64,000 bases of DNA from Paenibacillus sp. PAMC 26794 (GTDB taxonomy: Bacteria > Bacillota > Bacilli > Paenibacillales > Paenibacillaceae): positions 62,001 to 126,000 of the forward strand of contig NZ_ANHX01000007.1 of the NCBI RefSeq assembly GCF_000316035.1, read 5' to 3'. The notes beneath the pieces are model-generated. The model was given only the letters and a program-made list of their open reading frames with translations. It was not told where the DNA came from and ran no database searches. Shown here one piece after another: positions 9,156-18,643 of this stretch. The translations under genes were made by a program, and so were the position numbers. Each line of letters begins with the position of its first letter. The first letter of the stretch is position 1.

Positions 9156-9914
9156 TCACATCAACTTAAACATCTTTCCGCCGCGTATGCCTTTATAAGG
9201 TTGCATGAGGTTCCCCTCCCCCATCTCGGGAACACAATCCAGCAAGTTTAATTGAGAACAATACGAAATATCATGAACTCTGCCTAACTTTTCAAGCCTA
9301 CGCCCGCTAACAGATCCCTGCACCAGCTCCGGGATGCTCTCCTGACATTGGGATACCGTCTGATGAAGTACTATGCCGAGATCGTTTAGTTGGAGGGGAG
9401 AACAGGATTGACGGTGCAGTTCGTCGATGATACATCCAGCACACAAGGCGTCCTCCAGTGCAAATTCATCCTGATTCCCCGCACATAACAGCAATACATC
9501 TCGTTGAAGTTGGCAAAGAACTGCTGCGACAGCCCTGACATTGAGAAATGATCCAGCTAGTACATGTTTCGCCCTGGAAGCTTTAATCAAAGCTCGGGTT
9601 CCATCGGTTGTGGTTAGAATGATTGTTTTATCTGCAATGCCTGCAGTCATATATTCATAGGGGGAATTCCCCACTTCGAATCCGGTGATTTTTTTGTCAA
9701 AACGCTCCCCGCCTCGAATGCAATCTTTCACTTCCATTTGTTTGGCTTGAGGAACGGTCTCTACGGCAATCACAGCCGAAGCGTCATACGCCAGAGCCGT
9801 AACAATCGTACTGGTCGTACATAATACATCAATGACAACTGCACTTCGCCCTGCAATATCAATGGTACGTACTTCATTCACATTGCCAACGACATCAACT
9901 CGCACTCCCCACAA
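9156..9914 (-). CDS. ComB-like 2-phosphosulfolactate phosphatase
   Basis: 252 aa. Matches the ComB family: VVIDVLCTTSTIVTALAYDA near the N-terminus, then CIRGGERFDKKITGFEVGNS, TTTDGTRAL and a C-terminal acidic cysteine/aspartate segment. The family hydrolyses 2-phosphosulfolactate to sulfolactate, in archaea for coenzyme M and in some spore formers for sulfolactate, an abundant spore solute. Whether this copy makes sulfolactate is inferred from family only; no other genes of that pathway are in the window. The usual RATST motif reads CTTST. It is transcribed divergently from spoIIIAA. Confidence 0.75.
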   Translation of the reverse strand: MWGVRVDVVGNVNEVRTIDIAGRSAVVIDVLCTTSTIVTALAYDASAVIAVETVPQAKQMEVKDCIRGGERFDKKITGFEVGNSPYEYMTAGIADKTIILTTTDGTRALIKASRAKHVLAGSFLNVRAVAAVLCQLQRDVLLLCAGNQDEFALEDALCAGCIIDELHRQSCSPLQLNDLGIVLHQTVSQCQESIPELVQGSVSGRRLEKLGRVHDISYCSQLNLLDCVPEMGEGNLMQPYKGIRGGKMFKLM

Positions 9915-10077
9915 CTCCTTTCTGTATCTGGGGATCGGTAGTTCTGTTTTGAACCGAAATGGAACTTACCTATCTGCAATTACTATATGCATGCACATCT
10001 AGACGGGTGCCTAGAACAGAAGGTGGATCTATGGTTTCAACTCTCAACCGTATTCTGAAGAATTGATAGATTTCAGC

Positions 10078-10106
10078 GTCATAAATTAAATGTACAGGCA
10101 TAAACT
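10078..10106 (+). promoter_or_regulatory. Candidate sigma-E promoter of the spoIIIA operon
   Basis: GTCATAA (10078-10084), a 14-base spacer and CATAAACT (10099-10106) resemble the sigma-E consensus, about 60 bases upstream of the spoIIIAA ATG. The B. subtilis spoIIIA operon is sigma-E dependent in the mother cell. Found by eye. Confidence 0.55.
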
Positions 10107-10168
10107 TGAGATATGAACAAGCGCCAGAAGTGTGAACCATATGATCTCAAGGTTGGAGGAGCCTACTC

Positions 10169-11173
10169 ATGAAGGTGAACTGGAGGGAACTTTTTCCGGA
10201 ACCGATCCGAACCATTCTTGGAAGAATGCCACCCGCTCTATTGGAACAAGTGGAGGAAGTACGTATTCGTGAAGGCAGACCCCTGGAGATTAATGCAGGC
10301 AACACATACCACTTCCTGACACCTCAAGGTTGTCCGACCGGGAATCCTGAAGAAGCGTATGTTCCTCAAAAAGAAGTGACGCACAGGTTGCTGGACCTGA
10401 TCAGTAACCATTCACTTTATACATTGGAAGAGGAACTGCGCAAAGGGTTCATCACCATACCTGGGGGACATCGAATCGGGCTTGCTGGAAGAACCGTACT
10501 GAGCGGTGGGCGTGTCGAATACCTGCGTGACATCAACGGGTTTAACGTTCGGGTAGCCCGTGAGGTACATGGAGTGGCTGATCGTATCCTTCCTTATCTT
10601 CTCGATATGAAGAGCGGACAGGTCCTCCACACGTTGATCCTATCACCACCACAACAAGGGAAAACGACGTTGCTGCGAGATCTGGCGAGACAACTTAGCA
10701 GTGGTACAAAGCTTACAGGCGGAACTGAACTGGTTCAGGGAATACGTCCGCGTCTGAAAGTGGGCATTGTGGATGAAAGGTCCGAAATCGCTGGTAGCTA
10801 CAAAGGAGTACCTGGCTTCGACGTAGGTCCCCGAACAGATGTGATGGACGGTTGTCCGAAGGCTGAGGGCATGATGATGATGCTTCGCTCCATGTCGCCC
10901 GATGTCCTGATTGTGGACGAGATCGGTCGTCCGGAGGATGCCGAGGCGGTGATGGAAGCCCTGCATGCAGGAGTCTCAGTGATTGCGACTGCGCATGGCC
11001 GTGACCTATCAGAGCTGTCGGCCAGACCCGCCCTCAGAACCTTAATTACGGAGCAGATGTTTCAACGTTATGTCCAGCTGCAACGGACGAGCCGGGGCAT
11101 GATCTTTCGGCTGGCTGATGGCAAAATGCGTGGGTTGCAGCAGACCGGGGCAGGAGGTGAAGCCTTTGGTTAA
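10169..11173 (+). CDS. spoIIIAA: Stage III sporulation protein AA (ATPase)
   Basis: 334 aa. Secretion-type ATPase of the SpoIIIA-SpoIIQ channel (feeding tube) that links mother cell and forespore; acts on the mother-cell side. Walker A region reads SPPQQGKTTLLRDLARQL (about residues 155-172), with Ser where the first Gly of the P-loop is usual; Walker B is DVLIVDEIG. First of eight spoIIIA genes, with a strong GGAGGAG ribosome site. The next gene starts inside its 3' end. Confidence 0.96.
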   Translation: MKVNWRELFPEPIRTILGRMPPALLEQVEEVRIREGRPLEINAGNTYHFLTPQGCPTGNPEEAYVPQKEVTHRLLDLISNHSLYTLEEELRKGFITIPGGHRIGLAGRTVLSGGRVEYLRDINGFNVRVAREVHGVADRILPYLLDMKSGQVLHTLILSPPQQGKTTLLRDLARQLSSGTKLTGGTELVQGIRPRLKVGIVDERSEIAGSYKGVPGFDVGPRTDVMDGCPKAEGMMMMLRSMSPDVLIVDEIGRPEDAEAVMEALHAGVSVIATAHGRDLSELSARPALRTLITEQMFQRYVQLQRTSRGMIFRLADGKMRGLQQTGAGGEAFG

Positions 11174-11684
11174 CATGTTTGGTGCGGTAATTATTCTGTT
11201 AGCCAGCACCCTCGCCGGTTTTTACAAGGCCAGACAGTATGCATTAAGACCGAGACAGTTGCGAGAACTCATTGCAGCCCTCCAGCGACTAATGACGGAG
11301 ATTAACTATGGGCTCACTCCCCTTCCTGATGCCATGAGCAAGATGGGAGCACAGACCAAAGAACCTGTAAAGACGCTTTTCCTTCATGCAGCCACACAGA
11401 TGGAACCTCCTCATGGACTCACTGCCCGGGAAAGTCTACAGTCAGGCGTGGATCTGGCGTGGGGAAGATCGGCCATGAAGGCTGACGAGCGGGAAGTCAT
11501 GCTGCAATTAAGCTTCAGCCTTGGCACAAGTGACCGTCAGGATCAGACCAAACATATATCGTTAGCCATTCAACAACTAATGCATGAGGAATCCCGTGCC
11601 CAGGCCGATCAAATGAAATATGAACGAATGAGCCGAAGCCTCGGGATGCTTGTCGGAGCGTTAATCGTCATTCTGATCTTCTGA
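11166..11684 (+). CDS. spoIIIAB: Stage III sporulation protein AB
   Basis: 172 aa from the TTG at 11166, which overlaps spoIIIAA by eight bases and lies six bases after AGGAGGTG. This start gives MVNMFGAVIILLASTLAGFY, which lines up residue for residue with the start of B. subtilis SpoIIIAB as I remember it. One N-terminal and one C-terminal membrane segment flank a helical domain related to type II secretion GspF-like folds. Part of the mother-cell channel assembly. Confidence 0.93.
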   Translation: MVNMFGAVIILLASTLAGFYKARQYALRPRQLRELIAALQRLMTEINYGLTPLPDAMSKMGAQTKEPVKTLFLHAATQMEPPHGLTARESLQSGVDLAWGRSAMKADEREVMLQLSFSLGTSDRQDQTKHISLAIQQLMHEESRAQADQMKYERMSRSLGMLVGALIVILIF

Positions 11685-11713
11685 AATAGCCGGGATAGTG
11701 AGGTGCCAAGGTC

Positions 11714-11917
11714 ATGAATCTAGAAGTGAACGCAATCTTTCAAATTGCGGGTATCGGAATCATCATCGCCATGATTCACACGGTACTGAAACAAATGGGA
11801 AAGGAAGATATGGCTCACTGGGTGACCGTAATCGGATTTGTCGTTGTATTGTTCATGGTGGTCCGTATGCTGGACAGCCTGCTACAAGAGATCAAATCGA
11901 TATTTCTTTTTCAATGA
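11714..11917 (+). CDS. spoIIIAC: Stage III sporulation protein AC
   Basis: 67 aa with two membrane helices (about residues 8-27 and 36-58), the family's usual size. Starts MNLEVNAIFQIAGIGIIIAM. A membrane component of the SpoIIIA complex, expressed in the mother cell. It lies 29 bases after spoIIIAB. Confidence 0.93.
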   Translation: MNLEVNAIFQIAGIGIIIAMIHTVLKQMGKEDMAHWVTVIGFVVVLFMVVRMLDSLLQEIKSIFLFQ

Positions 11918-11949
11918 AAAACGGTCATGAAGCCGGATGGTGGTGACCT

Positions 11950-12339
11950 GTGGAAATTATCCAAGTTGTAGGTTTGGCGCTGATCGCAACAGTGCTCATT
12001 CTGGTCATTAAGGAACAGAAACCGATGTTTGCCTTTCTGATTGCCGCCGCGACCGGCATTGTCATCTTCATGTTGTTGATTGGTAAGATCGGTGCAGTCA
12101 TCGAGGTGTTGAAGCGGCTTGCCGAGAATTCAGGCATGGAAAGTATTTATCTGAAAACGGTGCTGAAAATTATTGGCATAGCGTACATCGCTGAATTTGG
12201 CGCACAGATTGTCAGGGATGCAGGCCAGGAAAGCATCGCGTCCAAGATCGAACTGGCTGGTAAGGTGCTGATCCTTGTACTTGCTATACCGATCATCAGC
12301 ATTATTATCGAAACCGTCATGAAGCTGATGCCGGTGTAG
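11950..12339 (+). CDS. spoIIIAD: Stage III sporulation protein AD
   Basis: 129 aa, GTG start. Four hydrophobic segments, and conserved ENSGMESIYLKTVLKIIGIAYIAEFG with the SpoIIIAC/AD family pattern. Membrane part of the SpoIIIA channel. The next gene starts 20 bases downstream. Confidence 0.93.
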   Translation: MEIIQVVGLALIATVLILVIKEQKPMFAFLIAAATGIVIFMLLIGKIGAVIEVLKRLAENSGMESIYLKTVLKIIGIAYIAEFGAQIVRDAGQESIASKIELAGKVLILVLAIPIISIIIETVMKLMPV

Positions 12340-12359
12340 AAAGGGCGTGCGGACTTCAT

Positions 12360-13550
12360 ATGAAATCAATGCATCATAAGCCGCAGTGGCGCCTTACGGT
12401 TGTGCTGATGCTCTGTTTTCTGTTTGGTATCCTGGGACAGGTTACTGCAAGCTCGCCTTCCGGTGAGTGGATGCAGCAGCAGGCCGATCAGCTTCCCAAG
12501 GATCAGGTGGAGAAATACTGGGATCAACTGATGCAACAATACGGTGGTTTCTTCCCGGATGGGAAGACCCCTTCCTTCATGGATATGTTAATCCCCGGCA
12601 ATGAAGGGTTCAGCCTGAAATCGGTGTTTGTAGCGATAGGAACCTTCATGCTGCATGAAATTTTATATAATGGCAAACTTCTGGTCACGATTGTGATGTT
12701 AAGTGTACTCAGCATGATTCTGGAGACACTTCAGACTGCATTTGAGAAAAATAATATTAGTAAAATCGCCTATTCCATCTGTTATATGGTCATCATCATC
12801 ATTGCAATCAACAGCTTCAGTGTGGCGATTGGATACGCCAAGGATGCTATAACCGGCATGATCAACTTCATGATGGCCATGGTTCCCTTGTTATTCACAC
12901 TGCTTGCGTCCATGGGTAATGTCATCACCGTCTCGGTTACACATCCACTCATCATTTTCATGATTCATCTGGTGAGTACTTTGATTCACTTGCTGGTATT
13001 CCCGTTACTCTTCTTCTCAGCTGTTTTGCATCTCGTCAGTTCATTGTCTGACAAGTACAAGCTGACACAGCTGGCAGACCTCCTGCGCAATATTAGTGTG
13101 GCACTGCTGGGTATCCTGCTGACGATGTTTTTGGGTGTAATCTCGGTTCAGGGAGCATCGGGATCGGTAGCGGATGGAGTCAGCCTGAAGGCAGCTAAAT
13201 ACATCGCAGGCAACTTTGTTCCTGTCGTGGGCAGAACTTTTGCGGATGCGACGGATACGGTAATTACAGCTTCTTTACTTGTCAAAAATGCAATTGGACT
13301 CACCGGGGTGATCATCATTTTGTTTCTATGTGCCTTTCCGGCACTCAAGATCCTGGCTCTTGCCTTGATATACAACATTACCGGTGCCATTATGCAACCG
13401 CTAGGAGACACCCCGATTGTAGGATGCCTGCAAGCCATCGGCAAGAGCATGATCTACGTATTTGCGGCGCTCGCAGCCGTCGGGCTGATGTTTTTCCTGG
13501 CAATCACCATCCTGCTGACCGCGGGCAATCTGACGGTCATGATGCGCTGA
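12360..13550 (+). CDS. spoIIIAE: Stage III sporulation protein AE
   Basis: 396 aa. N-terminal signal-like helix (residues about 12-31), an extracytoplasmic segment of about 70 residues, then about eight membrane helices. It is the large polytopic subunit of the SpoIIIA complex and resembles transporter-like proteins. Position in the operon and length match B. subtilis. Confidence 0.95.
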   Translation: MKSMHHKPQWRLTVVLMLCFLFGILGQVTASSPSGEWMQQQADQLPKDQVEKYWDQLMQQYGGFFPDGKTPSFMDMLIPGNEGFSLKSVFVAIGTFMLHEILYNGKLLVTIVMLSVLSMILETLQTAFEKNNISKIAYSICYMVIIIIAINSFSVAIGYAKDAITGMINFMMAMVPLLFTLLASMGNVITVSVTHPLIIFMIHLVSTLIHLLVFPLLFFSAVLHLVSSLSDKYKLTQLADLLRNISVALLGILLTMFLGVISVQGASGSVADGVSLKAAKYIAGNFVPVVGRTFADATDTVITASLLVKNAIGLTGVIIILFLCAFPALKILALALIYNITGAIMQPLGDTPIVGCLQAIGKSMIYVFAALAAVGLMFFLAITILLTAGNLTVMMR

Positions 13551-13581
13551 ATGTATGTTGGCAAGAAAGGGGATGGAAAGG

Positions 13582-14412
13582 ATGGGGTGGCTGAGCAACT
13601 GGCTCCAGGAATTGATTATGATCGTTCTGCTGGCGACTTTTGTGGATATGCTGTTGCCCAATCGATCCATGGAACGTTATGCCAAGCTTGTGCTGAGCCT
13701 TCTCATCCTGCTGACCCTTTTATCACCCATAACCAAGCTCCTCAAAAGTGATCCGGTTGGCGAACTGAAACGGGCAATGTCGGCAATGGATGCCCCAGCG
13801 GATGGGAATGCAACACTCGAACAGATATTGGCTCAGGGCAAGCGGTTGCAATCCAATGAACAGGAACAATCCTTACAATGGACAGCGAAAGAACTGGCTA
13901 ATGTCATGAAAGGCCAGATTGAAGAAACAACCGGAGCGAGGGTGCGGTCCGTAGAGGTACAGCTGACCATGAGTAAATATGAAACCGAGATGGAAGCTGC
14001 CTCATCAGTCGAACTGCCTGTGATCCAGCGTGTGTTGGTCGAGATGGCCGGAGAGGGTGCAGAAGGAGAAGTGAAGGCAGGGCAGCAAGAAGTTCCTGCA
14101 AATACACAACCCATTTTTGGAACGGACACAGAAGCGGAGAAGGATAAATCACCTCAAACACAACAGCCCATCCAGGTTGGGCAGATTGAAGTGCCTGATG
14201 TACAGATTGATGTGAGTAAAGGGCAGCGTGATGGGAATGAAGCGTCTTCCGAGCCTGTTATACGTGATCAGGCAGATAAGACGAAGCAGCAAGGCGAGAC
14301 ATCCACAAGGTCCGAACATGCGGTACAGATTATTACATTGTTGACTGCAAAGTGGGATGTTGATGCAAACAACGTTCAAGTCACAGAACCAAAAAGTGCT
14401 GAAGTGCTCTGA
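13582..14412 (+). CDS. spoIIIAF: Stage III sporulation protein AF
   Basis: 276 aa from the ATG at 13582, which follows AAAGGGG by nine bases and gives MGWLSNWLQELIMIVLLATF, lining up with the B. subtilis protein start. Two N-terminal membrane helices with VDMLLPNRSMERYAKLVLSL, then a soluble ring-building-motif-like domain and a long acidic Gln/Glu-rich stretch (about residues 165-245) before a short conserved end (ITLLTAKWDVDANNVQV). An ATG at 13555 in the same frame is less likely. Confidence 0.92.
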   Translation: MGWLSNWLQELIMIVLLATFVDMLLPNRSMERYAKLVLSLLILLTLLSPITKLLKSDPVGELKRAMSAMDAPADGNATLEQILAQGKRLQSNEQEQSLQWTAKELANVMKGQIEETTGARVRSVEVQLTMSKYETEMEAASSVELPVIQRVLVEMAGEGAEGEVKAGQQEVPANTQPIFGTDTEAEKDKSPQTQQPIQVGQIEVPDVQIDVSKGQRDGNEASSEPVIRDQADKTKQQGETSTRSEHAVQIITLLTAKWDVDANNVQVTEPKSAEVL

Positions 14413-14427
14413 GAAGGAGGGGGTCCG

Positions 14428-15066
14428 ATGAAACAATGGTTCAAAAAGATGGAAACCTGGATGGGTGGCGGAGAGGGTGGGGCAAGGCGAAGTCAAACCT
14501 TCCGCTGGCTCATTATCCTGGGTTTGATCGGGGTGGGAATCATGCTGTTCAATTCCTTCGTCAATGTCAAAAAAATTGATTCCGAAAATATCGGTCGGGA
14601 ACCACCGGACCCGGCAACATCCATGGCATCCATACAGAGTGATCCGTCAGAACAGAATCCTTTTCAGGCCATCGAAATTGCATTTGAAGACAAAATCAAA
14701 GGTGTGCTGGAAAACATTGTTGGTGTGGGAACGGTTGATGTGATGGTTACCGTGGATTCCACAGAAGAATTGGTCGTTCAGCGGAATGTGAAGGATTCTC
14801 AGCAACTTACCGAAGAAACGGATGCTAGCGGGGGCAAGCGACATATGACGCAATATACCCGTGATGGCGAGATTATTACGTACGAAATATCAGGGGATCA
14901 GACACCTATAGTGACCAAAAAGCTCAAACCGCAGATCCGTGGGGTGCTTGTAGTTGCGAGGGGTGCAGAGAACAAGGTTGTGAAGGACCTGATAACCGAT
15001 GCTGTGGAAAAAGGACTGAATGTAGCAGCCTACCGGATCTCGGTTGTACCGCGCAAACAAGACTAA
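14428..15066 (+). CDS. spoIIIAG: Stage III sporulation protein AG
   Basis: 212 aa. One membrane helix (about residues 24-44), then an extracytoplasmic domain with IKGVLENIVGVGTVDVMVTVDS and QIRGVLVVARGA, the ring-building motif that makes the large SpoIIIAG ring in the intermembrane space. GAAGGAGGGGG precedes the ATG. Confidence 0.95.
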   Translation: MKQWFKKMETWMGGGEGGARRSQTFRWLIILGLIGVGIMLFNSFVNVKKIDSENIGREPPDPATSMASIQSDPSEQNPFQAIEIAFEDKIKGVLENIVGVGTVDVMVTVDSTEELVVQRNVKDSQQLTEETDASGGKRHMTQYTRDGEIITYEISGDQTPIVTKKLKPQIRGVLVVARGAENKVVKDLITDAVEKGLNVAAYRISVVPRKQD

Positions 15067-15132
15067 TTTGGTATGTTGAATCACAAGATTCAATTCTCAT
15101 AAGATTGAAGCCAATTTGAGGAGGAAGTTCTA

Positions 15133-15975
15133 ATGAATAACAAACGTCAAACGGTATGGCTCGTTTCCATGCTGAGTCTGATGGTCATTTTGTCCGCGTA
15201 TTATCTGTTCACTGAGGATTCTGGTCCAGTCAACGCACCGGTGGCTGACAGTCAGCAAGTGGATGGAATCAAGCAAGGGGAAGCAAAGGAGACGGCAGGC
15301 ATTCTTGATCCTACAGAAGGTTTGGTTGTGAATGAAGTAGTGAATAGCGGCGAAGTTGAAAGTGATCCAAGTGCGGCTGGCGCTGTGGAAGAACCGGCGG
15401 CTACGGAAGGTAAAGAAGCTGGAAATACAGAGAAAACACCTGCTGTCGAACCAGGCGAGAATAAGGGTGAAGCAGGAAAAGAAGCTGACAAAGAAACTGA
15501 CAAAGAAACCGACAAAGGGGCAGCAACCACACCAGAGACGGACGGTCAGACAGGAGGCACTGCAACCAAGACGGACGAGGAAGTCCTCAAGGAAATGGAA
15601 GAGCAGAATACGACAGCATCTGCGAGCAGCCAGTTCCAGAATTACCAGTGGCAGCGTGAGGAAAGCAACAATCGCAAGTATGAGGAACTGATGACCGTGG
15701 CAGGTGACTTGGGTAAAACACCAGAGGAGAATGCCAAAGCAACGGAGCAGCTCCGTACACTGGAAGAAAAAGAAGCCAAAATCACTGGCATCGAGGAGAC
15801 GCTCTCTCAACAGTTCGCTAATGCGATCGTTCAAGAAGATGCCGACAAGTATAAAGTTGTGGTCCTCAGTGACAAACTGGATGTAAAACAGGCGGTATCC
15901 ATTGTGGATCTGGTGATGAAAGAATTGGCCGTTTCACAGAACAAAATCAGCGTGCAATACGTCACAGAGCAGTAA
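15133..15975 (+). CDS. spoIIIAH: Stage III sporulation protein AH
   Basis: 280 aa against roughly 218 in B. subtilis. N-terminal membrane helix (MNNKRQTVWLVSMLSLMVIL), then an acidic, repeat-like linker (residues about 80-150, with KETDKETDK units) that accounts for the extra length, then the conserved YscJ-like ring domain near the C-terminus (EDADKYKVVVLSDKLDVKQA). SpoIIIAH meets forespore SpoIIQ across the septum. It is the last gene of the operon, followed by a terminator. Confidence 0.94.
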   Translation: MNNKRQTVWLVSMLSLMVILSAYYLFTEDSGPVNAPVADSQQVDGIKQGEAKETAGILDPTEGLVVNEVVNSGEVESDPSAAGAVEEPAATEGKEAGNTEKTPAVEPGENKGEAGKEADKETDKETDKGAATTPETDGQTGGTATKTDEEVLKEMEEQNTTASASSQFQNYQWQREESNNRKYEELMTVAGDLGKTPEENAKATEQLRTLEEKEAKITGIEETLSQQFANAIVQEDADKYKVVVLSDKLDVKQAVSIVDLVMKELAVSQNKISVQYVTEQ

Positions 15976-15984
15976 TCCAAATCA

Positions 15985-16035
15985 TGGAAAAGCAGTCCCG
16001 AGAGCTGGTTCCTCTCTCGGGCTCTTTCCATTTTT
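15985..16035 (+). terminator. Terminator after spoIIIAH
   Basis: TGGAAAAGCAGTCCCGAGAG pairs with CTCTCGGGCTCTTTCCA, followed by TTTTT. It ends the sporulation operon before accB. Confidence 0.85.
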
Positions 16036-16108
16036 AACGATTATGATATAATACATAAAGCCATATGACCGTCCTAGTGAGACTGGCATGATGCCGAAGG
16101 AGTGAATA

Positions 16109-16579
16109 ATGGAAATGTTTAAATTGAGTGAAATCAAAGAACTGATTAAACTGGTAGATGAAAGTTCCGTTCAAGAGTTGGAAATTGAAAATGAAGGATC
16201 ACGGTTATCGATCCGCAAACCGGGCAAAACGGAGTATGTTCAAGCAGCTGCTGTGCAACCGCAAATGATTGCTGCTCCGCAAGTACAGCCGGCAGCAGTG
16301 GTAAGTGAAGCTGCTCCGCAGGTCGATACTACAAGTCATTTACATAAAATTGTATCTCCGATGGTAGGTACTTTTTACAGAGCTTCTTCGCCGGAAACGG
16401 GTCCTTTTGTAAGCGCTGGTGATAAAGTTGTTGAGAAAACAACGGTATGCATCATCGAAGCGATGAAGCTGATGAACGAGCTTGATGCTGACATCAAGGG
16501 AGAAATCGTTGAAGTGCTGGTTGAAAACGGACAGCTGGTCGAGTATGGGCAGCCCCTGTTCTTGGTGAAACCGGAATAA
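16109..16579 (+). CDS. accB: Acetyl-CoA carboxylase biotin carboxyl carrier protein
   Basis: 156 aa. N-terminal helical region, Ala/Pro/Gln-rich linker (about residues 45-78), and biotinyl domain with the biotin lysine in [10 protein letters not shown] (about residue 121). Carries carboxybiotin between AccC and the carboxyltransferase in malonyl-CoA synthesis. GAAGGAG precedes the ATG; accC follows in the same transcript. Confidence 0.97.
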   Translation: MEMFKLSEIKELIKLVDESSVQELEIENEGSRLSIRKPGKTEYVQAAAVQPQMIAAPQVQPAAVVSEAAPQVDTTSHLHKIVSPMVGTFYRASSPETGPFVSAGDKVVEKTTVCIIEAMKLMNELDADIKGEIVEVLVENGQLVEYGQPLFLVKPE

Positions 16580-16634
16580 CCGTTATAGCTGGTAAACAGC
16601 TAACCGCATGAGCTTCGAAGGAGGACAAAAGGAA

Positions 16635-17978
16635 ATGAAATTTCAAAAAATACTGATTGCGAACCGTGGAGAGATTGCGGTGCGTATTATTCGTGCCTGC
16701 CGGGAGATCGGCATATCGACGGTAGCCGTCTATTCGGAAGCGGATAAGGACTCTTTGCATGTTCGTCTTGCAGACGAGGCGTACTGTATCGGACCGACAC
16801 TGTCCAAGGACAGTTACCTGAACTTTACCAATCTCATGAGTGTAGCAACGCTTACAGATTGTGATGCAATCCACCCGGGATACGGTTTTTTGGCGGAGAA
16901 TGCTGATTTTGCGGAAATTTGTGAGTCTTGCAATATTACGTTTATTGGACCTTCTCCTGAAGCCATCACCAAAATGGGTGACAAGGCTGTTGCCAAACAG
17001 ACGATGAAAGATGCTGGAGTACCTGTTATTCCAGGATCAGATGGTCTCGTGGAAAGCGCGGAAGAAGCGATTATGATTAGCCGGGATATTGGCTACCCGA
17101 TCATTATCAAAGCTACTGCTGGTGGCGGAGGAAAGGGGATTCGTATTGCTGAAGACGAAGAAACACTGGTGAAGCAGATTACGGCAGCTCAGCAGGAAGC
17201 ACAGAAGAATTTCGGCAATGCTGGTGTTTATCTGGAGAAGTTACTGACGGGCATGAAACATGTGGAAATTCAGATTATTGCCGACAAACATGGGAATGCC
17301 GTACATTTGGGCGAACGTGATTGTTCGGTTCAGCGCCGTCGTCAGAAATTGGTAGAAGAAGCTCCGTGTCCGATACTCTCCGAAGAAGTACGTACACTGA
17401 TGGGTGAAGCCGCAGTACGGGCAGCACTTGCTGTGGATTACTCCGGAGCGGGTACGCTGGAATTCCTGCTCAGCCCAAATGGCGAGTTCTATTTCATGGA
17501 GATGAACACGCGTATTCAGGTAGAGCACCCGGTAACTGAGATGGTTACTGGCGTGGATCTGATCCGTGAGATGATCTCGGTAGCTGAAGGCAACCCACTT
17601 TCATTCCGTCAGGAAGACGTGGTTATCAATGGCTGGTCCATTGAATGTCGTATAAATGCAGAAGATCCGGACCGTAACTTTATGCCATCACCAGGCAAAA
17701 TCGGATTCTACCTTGCACCGGGAGGACCTGGCGTTCGTGTAGATAGTGCTGCTTATCCGGGTTATACCATTTCACCTTTCTATGACTCCATGATCGCAAA
17801 ATTGATTGTGTGGGGAGCGAATCGTGAAGAAGCGATTGCGAAGATGAAGCGTGCGCTTGGGGAATTTGCGATTGAAGGCATATCCACAACCATTCCTTTT
17901 CATCAGAAATTGCTGGAGCACCCAACGTTCATTCGTGGTGACTTTGATATCAAATTTCTTGAGGAAAACGAGATTTAA
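16635..17978 (+). CDS. accC: Acetyl-CoA carboxylase biotin carboxylase subunit
   Basis: 447 aa from the ATG at 16635 (preceded by AAGGAGGAC further up and AGGA close by), starting [23 protein letters not shown]-grasp enzyme: [16 protein letters not shown] loop, [20 protein letters not shown], and [20 protein letters not shown] with the catalytic residues. Carboxylates biotin on AccB using ATP and bicarbonate. Followed by a structured leader and yqhY, as in the accBC-yqhY arrangement of B. subtilis. Confidence 0.97.
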   Translation: MKFQKILIANRGEIAVRIIRACREIGISTVAVYSEADKDSLHVRLADEAYCIGPTLSKDSYLNFTNLMSVATLTDCDAIHPGYGFLAENADFAEICESCNITFIGPSPEAITKMGDKAVAKQTMKDAGVPVIPGSDGLVESAEEAIMISRDIGYPIIIKATAGGGGKGIRIAEDEETLVKQITAAQQEAQKNFGNAGVYLEKLLTGMKHVEIQIIADKHGNAVHLGERDCSVQRRRQKLVEEAPCPILSEEVRTLMGEAAVRAALAVDYSGAGTLEFLLSPNGEFYFMEMNTRIQVEHPVTEMVTGVDLIREMISVAEGNPLSFRQEDVVINGWSIECRINAEDPDRNFMPSPGKIGFYLAPGGPGVRVDSAAYPGYTISPFYDSMIAKLIVWGANREEAIAKMKRALGEFAIEGISTTIPFHQKLLEHPTFIRGDFDIKFLEENEI

Positions 17979-18047
17979 AAGGTATATTGGACTTGTTTGT
18001 CATAATGTAGCCCAAATGATATAGTATGTAATAATAAGAGCGCATGT

Positions 18048-18136
18048 CTCCTGCAAAGGATAAGCCCGCACCTCGCGGATGTTTGCAGGAGTTCCGGTAA
18101 AGCCGGACCGGAAGGGTTCTGAAGGTTGATTAACCT
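18048..18136 (+). ncRNA. Unrecognised multi-stem leader between accC and yqhY
   Basis: Three successive stems: CTCCTGCAAA (18048-18057) with TTTGCAGGAG (18082-18091), enclosing a small CCGC/GCGG stem; TTCCGG (18092-18097) with CCGGAA (18108-18113); AGGTT (18123-18127) with AACCT (18132-18136). They occupy the 218-base accC-yqhY gap. I do not recognise a known riboswitch class. A cis-acting leader or processing site is possible; the function is not known. Confidence 0.5.
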
Positions 18137-18196
18137 GAGTCCAGCGCCCTGACGGATGGCCGCAAACTTATCTCGCGAAAGGTGTGTTGAACAGTT

Positions 18197-18607
18197 ATGA
18201 GTACACTACCGACTGAATTTGAACGAACGGATATCGGTGAAATCCAGATCGCACCTGAAGTTATCGAAGTGATTGCTGGATTGGCAACGCTTGAAGTGAA
18301 AGGTGTTGCAGGCATGAGCGGCGGATTTGCTGGCGGATTTGCTGAATTGCTTGGTCGCAAAAACCTCTCCAAAGGCGTTAAAGTTGAAGTGGGCCAACGT
18401 GAAGCTGCAGTTGATGTTTCCGTAATTATCGAGTACGGATATCGTCTGCCACAGGTGGCTACGGAGATTCAACAGAACGTGAAACGTTCCATCGAGAACA
18501 TGACTGGATTGAATGTGAATGAAGTGAATGTGCATATTCATGACGTTCAGTTCAAGAGCACCGAGAAAGTGGAAGAGATCGACCTGAACAGTCAGCGCGT
18601 AAAATAA
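18197..18607 (+). CDS. yqhY: Asp23/Gls24 family envelope stress protein (YqhY)
   Basis: 136 aa. Asp23 family pattern: GEIQIAPEVIEVIAGLATLEV, KGVKVEVGQREAAVDVSVII and YGYRLPQVATEIQQNVKRSIENMTGL. Small cytoplasmic proteins that can be tethered to the membrane by AmaP, encoded next. In B. subtilis yqhY belongs to the accBC operon and is linked genetically to fatty-acid synthesis control. Contains a GGFAGGFAE-like glycine-rich loop. Confidence 0.92.
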   Translation: MSTLPTEFERTDIGEIQIAPEVIEVIAGLATLEVKGVAGMSGGFAGGFAELLGRKNLSKGVKVEVGQREAAVDVSVIIEYGYRLPQVATEIQQNVKRSIENMTGLNVNEVNVHIHDVQFKSTEKVEEIDLNSQRVK

Positions 18608-18620
18608 AAGAAGACAGATT

Positions 18621-18643
18621 CCCCCGGCATCATCTGCCGGGGG
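18621..18643 (+). terminator. Hairpin after yqhY
   Basis: CCCCCGGCA and TGCCGGGGG form a nine-base GC-rich stem; only a weak T-run follows, so termination may be partial. Confidence 0.6.

Noticed and set aside
15356..15691. Arg/Lys-rich ORF overlapping spoIIIAH in another frame
   Set aside because: Produced by the repetitive acidic linker read out of frame; no ribosome site.
18044..18100. Short ORF MSPAKDKPAPRGCLQEFR in the accC-yqhY gap
   Set aside because: Only 18 codons and no proper ribosome site; the sequence is better explained by its strong stems.
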